The notes under the pieces were generated by a model. That model was not told where the DNA came from and searched no databases. It saw nothing but the letters and a program-made list of their open reading frames with translations. A program made the translations under genes and the position numbers. Positions 18,655 to 28,202 of a stretch of DNA of 64,000 nucleotides are shown piece by piece (position 1 is the stretch's first letter; each line of letters opens with the position of its first letter). This stretch comes from Methylobacterium sp. 77 (lineage in GTDB: Bacteria; Pseudomonadota; Alphaproteobacteria; Rhizobiales; Beijerinckiaceae), in contig NZ_KB910516.1 in NCBI RefSeq assembly GCF_000372825.1, positions 2,450,011 through 2,514,010 of the forward strand, given 5' to 3'.

Positions 18655-20532
18655 ATGGTCCATACCGGCTACAATCCCGCCCTCGTCGCGCTCTCCATCG
18701 CCATCGCCGTCTTCGCTTCCTACACCGCTCTGGACCTCGCATCGCGGGTGCGTGCCGCGCCCGGCCGGCGCCTCGCCTGGATCGGCGGAGCCGCCCTCGC
18801 GATGGGGGGAGGGATCTGGTCGATGCATTTCGTCGGCATGCTCGCCTTCGAGATGGGGATGCCGGCGGCCTACGATACCGGCCTCACCCTGCTGTCGCTG
18901 CTCATCGCCATCGGCGCGACGGGTGGCGCCTTCGCCTGGGTCAGCCGGAACGATGCCGCGACGCGCGACATCCTGGTGAGCGGCCCGCTCATGGGGGTCG
19001 GCATCGCCGGCATGCACTATACCGGTATGGCCGCGCTCACCGTGCCCGGCAACCTCGCCTACAGCCCTCCCGTCGTCATCGTGTCGGTCCTGATCGCCGT
19101 CACGGCGGCCACGGCCGCGCTCTGGCTGACCTTCCGTCAGCACGAGGTCTGGCAGAAGATCGCGGCCGCCTTCGTGATGGGGCTCGCCGTCGCCGGGATG
19201 CACTATACCGGCATGGCGGCCGCGACCCTCACCGCCGAGGAGGCCGGCGCGCATGCGGCGCATATGTCGGCGCTCGCTCCGAGCCAACAGAACCTCGCCC
19301 TGTTCGTCGGCGGGGCGACCTTTCTCATCCTGTTCCTCGCCATGCTGGCCTCCTCGATCGACCAGCAGCGCGTCCAACGCGACTTGAGCGCCAGCGAAGA
19401 ACGATTCCGCGCCGCCGTCCAGGCGGTGCGCGGCGTTCTCTGGACCAACGATGCCGAGGGCCGGATGGTCGGCGACCAGCCCGGATGGTCGGCGATCACC
19501 GGCCAGTCGCGCGAGGAGTATCAGGGCTTCGGATGGGCCGACGCCGTGCACCCTGACGATGCCGAATCGTCCATCGAGGCGTGGGGCGAGACGGTGCGCG
19601 AGAAGCGCACCTTCGTCCACGAGCACCGGGTCCGCTCGAGCGATGGGACGTGGCGGCATTACGCCATCCGTGCCGTCCCGGTCCTGGCGCCCGACGGCGC
19701 CATTCGTGAATGGGTCGGCGTGCATACCGACATCACCGAACAGCGCGAGGCCGAAGCGGAGCTCCGGGAATCGAACGAGGAGATCCAGCGCTACGCCTAC
19801 ATCGTCAGCCACGATCTCCGTGCGCCCCTCGTCAACGTCATGGGGTTCACGAGCGAACTCGACGCGACGCGGAACGACATTCGCACCGCGCTCGACAATC
19901 ATCCCGATGCCGAGAGGATCGACGCCGATCTCGGCGAGGCGCTCGGCTTCATCAGCGCCGCCGTCACCCGCATGGAGAGCCTGATCGCCGCGATCCTGAA
20001 ATTGTCCCGCGAAGGCCGGCGCAGTTTCATGCCCGAAACCCTCGAACTGACGGCGCTATTCCAGCGCCTCGCCGATGCCCAGCGCCACCAGACCGAAGCC
20101 GCGGGCGCCGAGGTGATCGTGGCTCCGGATCTTCCGAAGATCACAGCCGACCGGCTGGCGGTCGAGCAGATCTTCGGCAATCTCCTCGACAATGCGGTGA
20201 AGTATCTCGACCGCGCGCGCCCCGGCCGGATCGCCATCGACGCCGTTCCGGTCGGCTCGCGAATCCGCATCGACGTCACGGATAACGGCCGGGGCATCGC
20301 CGAGCGCGACCACGCCCGGGTGTTCGAGCTGTTCCGACGCTCGGGCGCACAGGACCGGCCGGGCGAGGGAATCGGTCTCGCCCATGTCAAAGCGCTGGTC
20401 CGGTCGCTCGGCGGACGGATCGACATCACCTCCCGGCTCGGGGACGGCACCACCTTCAGCGTGACGCTGCCCCGCGAGAGCGCTACAGCTTCGAACAGGG
20501 GCGCCGCGCCGACGCCCCTCGCCGCGGAATGA
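18655..20532 (+). CDS. MHYT-PAS hybrid sensor histidine kinase
   Basis: A 625-residue membrane kinase. The N-terminal MHYT domain has about seven helices with three repeats of the motif, at M57 (MHFVG), M120 and M182 (both MHYTGMA); MHYT domains are thought to bind a metal and sense gases such as O2, CO or NO. A PAS domain follows (about 245-365), then HisKA with the phospho-acceptor H386 in YIVSHDLRAPLVNVMGF. The ATPase domain has NLLDNAVKYLD, DNGRGI and GEGIGLAHVKALV. The stop overlaps the next gene's start (ATGA at 20529-20532), so the response regulator is translationally coupled and is its likely partner. Confidence 0.9.
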   Translation: MVHTGYNPALVALSIAIAVFASYTALDLASRVRAAPGRRLAWIGGAALAMGGGIWSMHFVGMLAFEMGMPAAYDTGLTLLSLLIAIGATGGAFAWVSRNDAATRDILVSGPLMGVGIAGMHYTGMAALTVPGNLAYSPPVVIVSVLIAVTAATAALWLTFRQHEVWQKIAAAFVMGLAVAGMHYTGMAAATLTAEEAGAHAAHMSALAPSQQNLALFVGGATFLILFLAMLASSIDQQRVQRDLSASEERFRAAVQAVRGVLWTNDAEGRMVGDQPGWSAITGQSREEYQGFGWADAVHPDDAESSIEAWGETVREKRTFVHEHRVRSSDGTWRHYAIRAVPVLAPDGAIREWVGVHTDITEQREAEAELRESNEEIQRYAYIVSHDLRAPLVNVMGFTSELDATRNDIRTALDNHPDAERIDADLGEALGFISAAVTRMESLIAAILKLSREGRRSFMPETLELTALFQRLADAQRHQTEAAGAEVIVAPDLPKITADRLAVEQIFGNLLDNAVKYLDRARPGRIAIDAVPVGSRIRIDVTDNGRGIAERDHARVFELFRRSGAQDRPGEGIGLAHVKALVRSLGGRIDITSRLGDGTTFSVTLPRESATASNRGAAPTPLAAE

Positions 20533-20981
20533 GGTCGGGACCGAACGTGCACTCCGTCAGTATCGTGATGATCGAGGATGACGAGGGCCACGCTCGTCTG
20601 ATCGAACGCAACATCCGCCGCGCCGGCGTCAACAACGAGATCATCCCGTTCCGGGATGGCACCTCCGCGCTCGCCTACCTTCTCGGCCCCGACGGTTCGG
20701 GGGAGGTCAGCGCCAAGCGTCCGCTCCTGATCCTGCTCGACCTCAATCTGCCGGACATGACCGGCATCGACATCCTCGAGAAGGTGAAGGCGAACCCGCA
20801 TACGCGGCGCTCGCCGGTCGTGGTTCTCACGACGACGGATGACAGCCGCGAGGTCCAGCGCTGCTACGATCTCGGCGCGAACGTCTACATTACCAAGCCG
20901 GTGAATTATGAGGGGTTCGCGAATGCCATTCGTCAGCTCGGATTGTTCTTCTCGGTGATGCAGGTGCCCGAGAACCCATGA
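20529..20981 (+). CDS. Single-domain response regulator
   Basis: A 150-residue stand-alone receiver of the Rcp1/CheY-like type. It shows VMIEDDEGHARLIERNIRRAG (acidic pocket), PLLILLDLNLPDMTGIDIL (phospho-acceptor Asp in LLDLNLPD), VVVLTTTDD and NVYITKPVNYEGF (switch Thr and invariant Lys). No DNA-binding or enzymatic output follows, so it probably passes phosphate or binds a partner. It overlaps the MHYT kinase gene by 4 bases and is followed 13 bases later by a receiver-kinase fusion, giving a kinase / regulator / receiver-kinase chain. GTG 20547 is an alternative start. Confidence 0.9.
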   Translation: MRSGPNVHSVSIVMIEDDEGHARLIERNIRRAGVNNEIIPFRDGTSALAYLLGPDGSGEVSAKRPLLILLDLNLPDMTGIDILEKVKANPHTRRSPVVVLTTTDDSREVQRCYDLGANVYITKPVNYEGFANAIRQLGLFFSVMQVPENP

Positions 20982-20994
20982 GACCGTCGAGATC

Positions 20995-22044
20995 ATGAGC
21001 GCCCCCGCCGCCCCGGAGCGTGGCCGCGTCCTCTACGTCGACGACGATCCCGGTCTCGCACGCCTCGTGCAGAAAGCGTTGCGGGCGCGCGGTTACGTCG
21101 TGGAACTCGCCGCCACCGGCGACGAGGGGCTCGCGCGCCTGTCCCAGGGCGGCATCGACCTCGTGGCTCTCGATCATCACATGCCGGGCCAGACCGGACT
21201 CGACGTACTTCCCATCATCCGCGCCATGCCCTCCGCTCCGCCGGTCATCTACGTCACGGGGTCGGAGGACAGCCGCGTCGCCGTCGCGGCGCTGAAGGCC
21301 GGGGCGGTCGATTACGTCTGGAAGGACTTTCAGGGCCAGTTCCGCGAACTCCTGGGCGAGGCGATCGACACGGCCTTGCGGCAGGAGGAGATGAGACGCG
21401 ACAAAGAGCGGGCGGAGGCGGAAGTGCGCGAAGCGCGCGACCGGGCGGTGATGCTCCTGCGCGAGGTCAACCACCGGGTCGCGAACTCGCTCGCCCTTGT
21501 GGCGGCGCTGACGCATATGCAGACCAACGCGGTCTCCGACCCGGCGGCCAAGGCGGCGCTACGCGAAATGCAGGCGCGGATCTCGGCCATCGCCGGGATC
21601 CACCGCCGGCTCTACACGTCCGACGATGTCGAGGCGGTGGAGCTCGACGCCTATCTCGCGAGCCTCGTGGAAGAGTTGCAGGCTTCGATGAAGGCAGCGG
21701 GCCGCGACCATGCCATCCGCCTCATCGCCGAGCCCATTCGTCTCGCTACCGACAAGGCCGTCTCGGTGGGCGTGGTCGTCACCGAACTCGTCACCAATGC
21801 CTATAAATACGCCTACCCGCCCGAAGTCGTGGGCGAGATCCGGGTCGCGCTCGGTCGCGACGGGAGCGACGGCCTCACCCTGACCGTCGAGGATGACGGC
21901 ATCGGCTGGACCGGAGAGGGCCAGCCGCGCGGTACGGGTCTCGGCTCCCGCATCGTCAGGGCGATGGCCACGAACCTGCGCTCCGTCCTGGTCTATCGCC
22001 CGAACGGCCCGGGAACCAGCGCAACCCTGCTGTTCCAGGGCTGA
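20995..22044 (+). CDS. Receiver-histidine kinase fusion (HisKA_2 type)
   Basis: A 349-residue soluble protein. The N-terminal receiver (about 8-120) has LYVDDDPGLARLV, the acceptor Asp in LVALDHHMPG, and DYVWKD. A coiled-coil-like Arg/Glu-rich linker follows (about 125-155). The kinase part starts with REVNHRVANSLALVAALTHMQ, the HisKA_2 phosphoacceptor box, and ends with an ATPase domain (VVTELVTNAYKYAYP, VEDDGIGW, GTGLGSRIV). Its phosphorylation state would be set by the upstream kinase/regulator pair, making it an output kinase. Its own target is not encoded nearby. Confidence 0.88.
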   Translation: MSAPAAPERGRVLYVDDDPGLARLVQKALRARGYVVELAATGDEGLARLSQGGIDLVALDHHMPGQTGLDVLPIIRAMPSAPPVIYVTGSEDSRVAVAALKAGAVDYVWKDFQGQFRELLGEAIDTALRQEEMRRDKERAEAEVREARDRAVMLLREVNHRVANSLALVAALTHMQTNAVSDPAAKAALREMQARISAIAGIHRRLYTSDDVEAVELDAYLASLVEELQASMKAAGRDHAIRLIAEPIRLATDKAVSVGVVVTELVTNAYKYAYPPEVVGEIRVALGRDGSDGLTLTVEDDGIGWTGEGQPRGTGLGSRIVRAMATNLRSVLVYRPNGPGTSATLLFQG

Positions 22045-22140
22045 GCCGGAAGCGCGTCCATCGGCTCGCGGCCCCTTCGCCTCCCGGGCGGAATGCACTA
22101 TCTCCCGGTTCCTCTCCGTCGGACATTCGGGGCCAGGATC

Positions 22141-22968
22141 ATGAAACCCGTCGTCGTCGCCGTCGCCATTACCGGCTCCGTCCCGCGCAAATCGGACAAT
22201 CCCGCTCTGCCGGTCACCGTCGCAGAGCAGATCGAGTCGACGCATCAGGCTTTTGAGGCCGGCGCCGCGCTAGTCCATATCCACGTGCGCAACGACGACG
22301 AGACGCCCTCCTCCGATCCCGACCGCTTCGCGGCGGTGCAGGACGGGATACGGCTGCACTGCCCCGGCATGATCGTGCAATTCTCGACCGGCGGCCGGGG
22401 CCGCGATCCGGCGAGCCGTGGCCTGTCCCTCCGTCACCGGCCGGACATGGCCTCGCTCTCCACCGGATCGGTGAACTTTCCGACCATCGTCTACGAGAAC
22501 CCGGCACGCCTCGTCACCGATCTGGCGAGCCAGATGCGGGACCACGGCGTGCGGCCCGAGATCGAGATCTTCGACCTCTCGCATCTTCATGGAGCCCGGC
22601 GGCTGGTCGATGAGGGGCTGATGGATGCCAGCCCCCACGTCCAGTTCGTGATGGGCGTGAAGAACGCCTTGCCGCCCGACGAGCGCCTGCTCGACCTGCT
22701 CCTCGGCGAATTGAGGCAGGTTCTGCCGGAGGCGACATGGACCGCCGCCGGCATCGGGCGCCATCAGGCCGACGTCATGGATTGGGCGCTCGCACGGGGA
22801 GCCGACGCCGTGCGGACCGGATTGGAGGACAACATCCGGATCACGAAGCACAGATTGGCGGCGAGCAATGCCGAACTGGTCGGTGTCGCGGTCGAGCGGA
22901 TCCTCGGCCACGGCCGCTCGGTGGCAAAAGCCGACGAGGCGCGCGCGATTCTCGGGCTCGCGCCCTGA
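22141..22968 (+). CDS. BKACE-family (DUF849) beta-keto acid cleavage enzyme
   Basis: A 275-residue (beta/alpha)8 enzyme of the 3-keto-5-aminohexanoate cleavage family. Seen motifs: VAITGSVPRKSDNPALPVT, the metal-binding AALVHIHVRNDD, VQFSTGGRGRDP, GSVNFP, and ARGADAVRTGLEDNI. Family members use a divalent metal to condense a beta-keto acid with acetyl-CoA and release acetoacetate; the specific substrate varies and is not deducible. ATG 22141 is chosen because MKPVVVAVAITG is the family N terminus; an upstream in-frame ATG at 22093 lacks similarity. It stands alone after the signalling genes. Confidence 0.85.
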   Translation: MKPVVVAVAITGSVPRKSDNPALPVTVAEQIESTHQAFEAGAALVHIHVRNDDETPSSDPDRFAAVQDGIRLHCPGMIVQFSTGGRGRDPASRGLSLRHRPDMASLSTGSVNFPTIVYENPARLVTDLASQMRDHGVRPEIEIFDLSHLHGARRLVDEGLMDASPHVQFVMGVKNALPPDERLLDLLLGELRQVLPEATWTAAGIGRHQADVMDWALARGADAVRTGLEDNIRITKHRLAASNAELVGVAVERILGHGRSVAKADEARAILGLAP

Positions 22969-23090
22969 TCGTTCGTCTCGAACCGTCAGCGCCTCAGAGG
23001 CTGGTCACCCGCACGGCCTTGCGCGGGTGACGTCGTCGAGGCGGTTCACGATTTCATCTGAAGCGTGGCGGACTATCGCCGCCGCTCGGG

Positions 23091-23129
23091 CAGACCTCGA
23101 TGAGTCACGCTCATCGAGGTCTGGTCTCA
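23091..23129. repeat. Perfect hairpin containing a dispersed 26-bp repeat (copy 1)
   Basis: A 13-bp stem, AGACCTCGATGAG / CTCATCGAGGTCT, with a 5-base loop lies between the convergent BKACE and FKBP genes. No strong T-run follows on either strand, so it may be a weak bidirectional terminator or a repeat element. Read on the minus strand, 23104-23129 matches 57293-57318 at 25 of 26 positions. Confidence 0.7.
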
Positions 23130-23131
23130 AT

Positions 23132-23551
23132 TCAATTCACGCCGAGCAGTTCGACGTCGAAGATGAGCGTGGCGTTGGGGGGAATGAGCCCGCCGGCGCC
23201 GCGTGCGCCGTATCCGAGGTCGGACGGGATGATGAGCGTGCGCTTGCCACCCACCTTCATCGTGGCGACGCCCTGGTCCCAGCCCCCGATGACTTGGCCG
23301 ATGCCGAGGGTGAAGCTGAAGGGCTGGCCGCGGTCACGCGAGGAATCGAACTTCTTGCCGGGCTTGCCGCCGTCGTCGAGCCAGCCGGTGTAATGGACGC
23401 TGACCTTCTTGCCGGTCTCCGGCGAGGGGCCGGTTCCGACGACTTCGTCACGATATTGGAGGCCCGAGGGCGTGGTCACGGTCTCGGCGGATGCGGAAGC
23501 GGTCATGGCGATCAACAAGGCTCCGGTGAGGGCGAGAAGCGGACGACGCAT
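23132..23551 (-). CDS. FKBP-type peptidyl-prolyl cis-trans isomerase
   Basis: A 139-residue secreted isomerase. The signal peptide covers about 1-23 ([22 protein letters not shown]). The single FKBP domain has [55 protein letters not shown], and [26 protein letters not shown], with the expected Tyr, Phe, Asp, Val-Ile and Trp pocket residues. It should catalyse prolyl isomerisation of periplasmic proteins. It is followed by the repeat hairpin and is separate from the neighbouring polysaccharide genes. Confidence 0.93.
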   Translation of the reverse strand: MRRPLLALTGALLIAMTASASAETVTTPSGLQYRDEVVGTGPSPETGKKVSVHYTGWLDDGGKPGKKFDSSRDRGQPFSFTLGIGQVIGGWDQGVATMKVGGKRTLIIPSDLGYGARGAGGLIPPNATLIFDVELLGVN

Positions 23552-23609
23552 GCGGATGGTTCCTGTCTGGCGTGCCGGACGGGCGCAGTAGCACGGCTTC
23601 GCGTCGCCG

Positions 23610-24761
23610 TCAGCGTCTGCCCAGCACTCGCTTGATCAGGGCCTTGGCATCGCGCTCCATCATCGCGAGGCGAAGACGCCGGTCGAGGGAGATCAGCTGC
23701 GACGCGCCGTCCGGCACGGCGATGATCTCGCAGATCGCTTCCCTGTCCGGATACAGGTTCTCCAGCACCGAGCCTGCCAGCGTCGCGGAATCGAGCCGCC
23801 GGGCAAATCCGGTCTCGTGCATCGCCTCGATGATCCGCGCTTCGAGCAGGAGGCCCGGCGCATGCGAGCGCGCATTCTCGTCGTAGGTGGTCTTCAGCAG
23901 GGTGGCGGTCTCGCCCGCCAGCAGAGCGAGGCTGATGGAGAGAGGGCGGCCGTCCAGCAGCAGGGTATCCGCGCGAAGACCGATCGGGCCGCCGCCATCG
24001 GCGAACAGCGCCCGGGCGAAGGCCTCGTGTTGCGGGTCGCAGGCGAGAGCCGTCCCGGCCCGGCCCTTCCACCCCGCCCGTTCCAGGCTGAGGAAACCGG
24101 TGACCGCATCGATCAGCGGATCGCCATGGGTGGCGACGCCGAGGCTGAGCGAACCGTGTTTCGACAGGCGCCGGTGGCGGCGGCGCAGATCCTTCATCCG
24201 GGACCGGTGCGGATGCCCGTCGAGGAAGGCGGCGTAGGAGTCACGCCGCTCGACGATGGGCCGCTGGAAACGGCCGACGACGCCATGCACCCATCCGGCC
24301 CGGTCCATCGCTGCGAGCAGCCCGCGCCCGAGCCTGGTTTCCGCAGGAAGCAGCGGCCAGCGCCAGGGCCGTCCGGCCGATGCGTTTCGCAACCCCGCCA
24401 CCAGCAGGTCCAGCGTCCCGGTGACATCCGGGCCGTCGGCGACGAGCGGGCATGTCTGCGTGATGAAGGGCGACAGGAACGGGCGCGTCACATTCAGTCC
24501 GAGCCCGCTGATGTCGCGCCTCGACCGGAACGGCATCAGCGCCTCGAGCCCGCCCTCCCCCCGCACGGCGACGAAGGCGAGGCTCGCATCGGCGAGCCCC
24601 GCCGCATGATGGGCGGCGATGACGTGGCGGCTGTAATGCGGATGAGTCGTGAGGGCCCGTTCCATCAGCGCGTCCCACGAGGCGGGATCGGCGGCGAGGT
24701 CCGAGTAGGTGACGATGGAAACGGAGCGTGGGTCCCCCGCCCGTCCGAGCCTCGTATTCAT
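23610..24761 (-). CDS. GNAT-like (BioF2/CelD-type) acyltransferase
   Basis: The 383-residue protein resembles the double-GNAT 'acetyltransferase involved in cellulose biosynthesis' group (COG5653, Acetyltransf_6). Supporting blocks: [57 protein letters not shown] and [50 protein letters not shown]; the last resembles the FemAB/GNAT acceptor end. The start at 24761 overlaps the flippase stop by 4 bases, so the genes are coupled. A likely role is acylating a surface polysaccharide or its precursor; this comes mainly from context. Confidence 0.7.
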   Translation of the reverse strand: MNTRLGRAGDPRSVSIVTYSDLAADPASWDALMERALTTHPHYSRHVIAAHHAAGLADASLAFVAVRGEGGLEALMPFRSRRDISGLGLNVTRPFLSPFITQTCPLVADGPDVTGTLDLLVAGLRNASAGRPWRWPLLPAETRLGRGLLAAMDRAGWVHGVVGRFQRPIVERRDSYAAFLDGHPHRSRMKDLRRRHRRLSKHGSLSLGVATHGDPLIDAVTGFLSLERAGWKGRAGTALACDPQHEAFARALFADGGGPIGLRADTLLLDGRPLSISLALLAGETATLLKTTYDENARSHAPGLLLEARIIEAMHETGFARRLDSATLAGSVLENLYPDREAICEIIAVPDGASQLISLDRRLRLAMMERDAKALIKRVLGRR

Positions 24762-26122
24762 GGATGGCGACGGCCGAAGAACGGAAGGACCGGCGTCGCG
24801 ATGCCGTGCACGAGGAAGGCCGCTATCGCCATGCCGGCGCCGCGCAGGACGTTGGCGATCGCCATGGCGATGGCGGCCCCCAGCAGGCCCAGCGGCGGAA
24901 CGAAGACGGCGCAGAGCAGGGCCGCGAGGGCGAGCATCGCCACGGTGATCGCGGCGCAGAGCCGCTCGCCGTCGATCATGGTGAGCAGATCTTCTCCCGG
25001 ACCGAACAGGCTCGCGGCGACATTGCCCGCCACCAGCACCGCGAGGATCGGAAGGCTGCCCTGGAATTCCGGCCCGAACATGCCGAGCAGGAGCGGCCCG
25101 GCCGCGATGACGGCGACGCCGATCGCGGTCGTCGCGGCGAAGGTCAACCGGGCCTGCAAGCGGACGAGCTCCGCAAGGCCGGGCGCGTCGCCGGATGCAT
25201 GGATGGCGGTAAAGCGCTGGGCAGTTGCGGCCGACGCCGCGAATTGCACGAAGGGGACGAATTGCTGGATCCGGGTCGCGACGAAATACAGGCCCACCGC
25301 CATCGGCGGCATCATCACGCTGAGGACGACGACGTCGATCATGTTGAAGGCGGAATGGGCGAGTTCCGTCGCGGCGATGGGCAGGCAGGCCCGCAGCCAT
25401 TGCCGCCAGCGATAGCGCGGCTCTGCGGGGGGCAGCACGGACCTCAGCCGCAGGATGAGAAGTCCGGCCTGGATTGCCAGGGCGAAGCCGGTGGCGGCCA
25501 GGGTGCAGGCGACGGCGACCCAGGCTTCCGCCGGCGCTCCGAGGGCAACCGCTCCCACCATCGCCGCCATGATCAGGCCCTGGCGCAGGAGGTAGGGCGG
25601 CGCGATGGCGAGGACCGCCCAGTTCTGGCTGCGGGCAACGCCTTCGAGGTAATCCTGGAGCGTGAAGAGCGGCAGGACGAGTGCCGCCAAGAGAAGGGGC
25701 CCGGCATAGGGCCCATTGAGCAGGCTGCCCTGTATCCAGACCAGCGCGAGGCCGATGAGCGCGACGGCGCAGGCGCAGATTCCGGTCGCGAACGCACCGC
25801 CGATGAGAAATCCGCGGATATGGGCGATGTCGCCCCTCGCCTGATCGGCCGGCAGGAAACGGCAGGCGCCCTGGGCGAATCCCAATGTCGAGGAATGTCC
25901 GAGGATGGCGATCCAGACCCAGACCGCGGCGAAGATTCCGTACTCGGTCCGCCCCATCAGGCGCGCCATGAGAACCTGCGCGACGTAGGCGAAGGCTGCT
26001 CCGGCGATGCGGATGGCGAAGACGTCGAGGGCCGCCCCGGCGGCACCGGCACGGAACGTCCTGACGCGGAGGAGCGCCGCGCCGAGGGTTCGGCCTTCCG
26101 TCCCGTCCGTCGCTATGCCCAC
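24758..26122 (-). CDS. Polysaccharide flippase (Wzx/MOP family)
   Basis: The 454-residue integral membrane protein has around twelve to fourteen hydrophobic segments. It resembles oligosaccharide flippases of the MOP superfamily: ALDVFAIRIAGAAFAYVAQVLMARLMGRTEYGIFAAVWVWIAILG at the N terminus is the typical opening. It would move lipid-linked saccharide units across the inner membrane. It is coupled to the GNAT-like gene by a 4-base overlap. The SGNH and OpgC-like genes lie upstream on the same strand after a gap of about 70 bases. No glycosyltransferase or polymerase is in the window. Confidence 0.8.
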   Translation of the reverse strand: MGIATDGTEGRTLGAALLRVRTFRAGAAGAALDVFAIRIAGAAFAYVAQVLMARLMGRTEYGIFAAVWVWIAILGHSSTLGFAQGACRFLPADQARGDIAHIRGFLIGGAFATGICACAVALIGLALVWIQGSLLNGPYAGPLLLAALVLPLFTLQDYLEGVARSQNWAVLAIAPPYLLRQGLIMAAMVGAVALGAPAEAWVAVACTLAATGFALAIQAGLLILRLRSVLPPAEPRYRWRQWLRACLPIAATELAHSAFNMIDVVVLSVMMPPMAVGLYFVATRIQQFVPFVQFAASAATAQRFTAIHASGDAPGLAELVRLQARLTFAATTAIGVAVIAAGPLLLGMFGPEFQGSLPILAVLVAGNVAASLFGPGEDLLTMIDGERLCAAITVAMLALAALLCAVFVPPLGLLGAAIAMAIANVLRGAGMAIAAFLVHGIATPVLPFFGRRHP

Positions 26123-26193
26123 TCCGACCCCCAGACCTGAACCCGGACCCTAGCGCGAGGCCGTTGCGTCCGGGTTAAGCGAACCCTCGCATG

Positions 26194-27156
26194 TCAGGGC
26201 TGGTCCTGGGCCGGCACGGTGCCTCCCCGGGGCGGTGACGGCGGCTTCACAGTGGCATCCTTGGGCGGCGCGACGATGAGGGCCGGCGCGGTGGCGGTGC
26301 CGGTCGATGTCGGATCGGGCTGGAGCAGGGACAGGGTGATCGCCCGCGTCACGTGTTCGGCCATGCAGCGCAGGCCGAGATCGTTCAGGCGGAACTGGCG
26401 CCCGAGCATGTGCCCCTCGCCCTTGTCGCTATGGCCGGACAGGTAGCGCATCGCCTCGTAGCGCTGCACCAGGGGCACGCCTTCGCGCAGAGCCACTTCC
26501 TGCACCTTGCGGACGATGCTGTTGTAATACTCGTCCTGGGCGAGCGACGCCGTGTAGACGGGATTGACGAGCACGACGTCGATCTCGTGCGACTTGATCC
26601 ACTGGACCGTCTCGTCGAGGGCACTGGCGAAGGCATCGATATCGACGCGGGCGAGCGCGTCGTGGGTACCGACCTGCCAGACCACGAGGTCGGGCTCCAC
26701 CTCCGCCACCATGCCGCGCAGGCGCTCGGCGGCACCGGACGCGATCTCGCCCTGCAAGCCTCGGCTCTCGACCTCGACGTCGACATTGGGGAGCGAGCGC
26801 TCCAGAGCCGTCTCCAGCTTGACCGGATAGGTCGCCGAGGCTCCGGCGCCGGCCGATGACGATCCGATGGCGAGGACGCGGACCGGACGCTTCTCCTTAA
26901 GCGCCGCCTTCACCGCGCCGAGGCGGGCCAGGGTGTAGAGCTTGGAGCCCGGCACCCGGCATTCCGGAGACAGACTGACGTCGACCGCTTCCGAACCCTC
27001 GCCGCCGGGGGCGGGCGCGGCGGCGGTCGGCGGAGAGATCACGGTCGCGCCTCCCTCCGCTCCGGCCGACGACGATCCGACGATCGTCCCGAGAGCGGTC
27101 AGGCCGAGTGCGATCAGGAGAGTCGAGGTTTGCGCGAGCGCCATTCGACGAACCAT
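26194..27156 (-). CDS. Secreted SGNH/GDSL-type hydrolase
   Basis: A 320-residue protein. The N-terminal signal sequence (MVRRMALAQTSTLLIALGLT) is followed by an Ala/Gly/Pro-rich linker (about 35-60). The SGNH domain shows block I VRVLAIGSSSAGAGAS, where the nucleophile Ser replaces the usual GDS context, block III VVWQVGTHDAL, and a C-terminal LNDLGLRCMAEH region in place of a classic DxxH. Such domains add or remove acyl groups on polysaccharides or peptidoglycan. Its start overlaps the end of the OpgC-like acyltransferase gene by 43 bases, so the two are coupled and probably act together. Catalytic competence is uncertain. Confidence 0.72.
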   Translation of the reverse strand: MVRRMALAQTSTLLIALGLTALGTIVGSSSAGAEGGATVISPPTAAAPAPGGEGSEAVDVSLSPECRVPGSKLYTLARLGAVKAALKEKRPVRVLAIGSSSAGAGASATYPVKLETALERSLPNVDVEVESRGLQGEIASGAAERLRGMVAEVEPDLVVWQVGTHDALARVDIDAFASALDETVQWIKSHEIDVVLVNPVYTASLAQDEYYNSIVRKVQEVALREGVPLVQRYEAMRYLSGHSDKGEGHMLGRQFRLNDLGLRCMAEHVTRAITLSLLQPDPTSTGTATAPALIVAPPKDATVKPPSPPRGGTVPAQDQP

Positions 27157-28202
27157 GCGGTGAAACCCAGAGCGAACAAGCCCGATCCTACGACGCCGAC
27201 ATCCACGAGGATGCCGCCGCCCGTCCAGAACCGCACGAGTTGGGCGGCAAGGCTCAAGAGCGAGCCGATGGAGAAGACTGCCAGTGAATTACGACCAAGT
27301 CCTGTCAAATATCTGCCCACGACGCCAATGCGCGGGAAGATGAGCGCGTAGACGCCCTGAAAGGCCAGTAGCACCCCGATGAAGTGGATCAGCCGGGCCG
27401 GCGACAGATAGGTCTTGTCGAAGGAGAAGACGAGCCGCGGATCGGGCACCAAGAACGGGTCGGGGCGGATTTCGAACACGGACAGGACGATTCCGAGCAG
27501 GACGATGACGACGCCCAGGGGCATCAGCCGCTTCGACCAGATGCGGAGCGCGGTGGACCGGCGATTGAGATCCTGGGCGACGAAGCCGAGCACGAGCAGG
27601 AGCTGCCAGCAGAGCGGGTCGAAGAACCAGTCCCCCTCCCCCGGCCAGGACGGCAGATTCCATTCGAAGACGAGGCTGGCGGCGTAGAGGGAAAAGGACA
27701 GGCCGAGCGCGGCGAGCCGGCTCACCCGGGCGACCAGAACGAAGAAGGGCGCGATGCCCAGGAGTACCACGTAGAGTGGCAGGATGTTGAAGAAGCCGAG
27801 CTGGTGGGTGAGCACGACGAAACCGACCACCGTCTGGATCGGGTCCGCGAAGAAGCCGCCGGCATTGTGCCATTCGAGGAGGAGCGGGTTGTCGAGCAGC
27901 AGCGCCGTCCCGGCGATCATGGCCAGCGCGATCGCCATGGTGGTGATCTGGGCGCGATAGACCTCGATCGTGCGCGACAGCAGCCGCAGCACGCTCTTGA
28001 GGCGCGGTTCGGGTTCGCCGTCACGTCCCCGTGTGGCGATTCCGATCGACCATCCGGCCAGGAACACGAAAAGTTCGGCCGCGTCCGAGATGCCGTATTG
28101 CGAATAGGTGTAGCGCTCGAACGTGTTGCCCGGGATGTGATTGACGTAGATCGTCACGAGGGCGAGGCCGCGCCAGAAGTCGATCGCGTTCGGTTCGCGC
28201 AT
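27114..28202 (-). CDS. OpgC-domain membrane acyltransferase
   Basis: A 362-residue protein with about ten transmembrane helices. It opens with MREPNAIDFWRGLALVTIYVNHIPGNTFERYTYSQYGISDAAELFVFLAGWSIG, the OpgC/acyltransferase-3 signature: a conserved R/H motif in the first helix and the 'SDAAELFVFLAG' block. OpgC transfers succinyl or acyl groups to osmoregulated periplasmic glucans. I chose ATG 28202 because the family N terminus begins there. It leads an apparent operon OpgC-SGNH-flippase-GNAT on the minus strand. Confidence 0.85.
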   Translation of the reverse strand: MREPNAIDFWRGLALVTIYVNHIPGNTFERYTYSQYGISDAAELFVFLAGWSIGIATRGRDGEPEPRLKSVLRLLSRTIEVYRAQITTMAIALAMIAGTALLLDNPLLLEWHNAGGFFADPIQTVVGFVVLTHQLGFFNILPLYVVLLGIAPFFVLVARVSRLAALGLSFSLYAASLVFEWNLPSWPGEGDWFFDPLCWQLLLVLGFVAQDLNRRSTALRIWSKRLMPLGVVIVLLGIVLSVFEIRPDPFLVPDPRLVFSFDKTYLSPARLIHFIGVLLAFQGVYALIFPRIGVVGRYLTGLGRNSLAVFSIGSLLSLAAQLVRFWTGGGILVDVGVVGSGLFALGFTAWFVEWRSRKPRLS

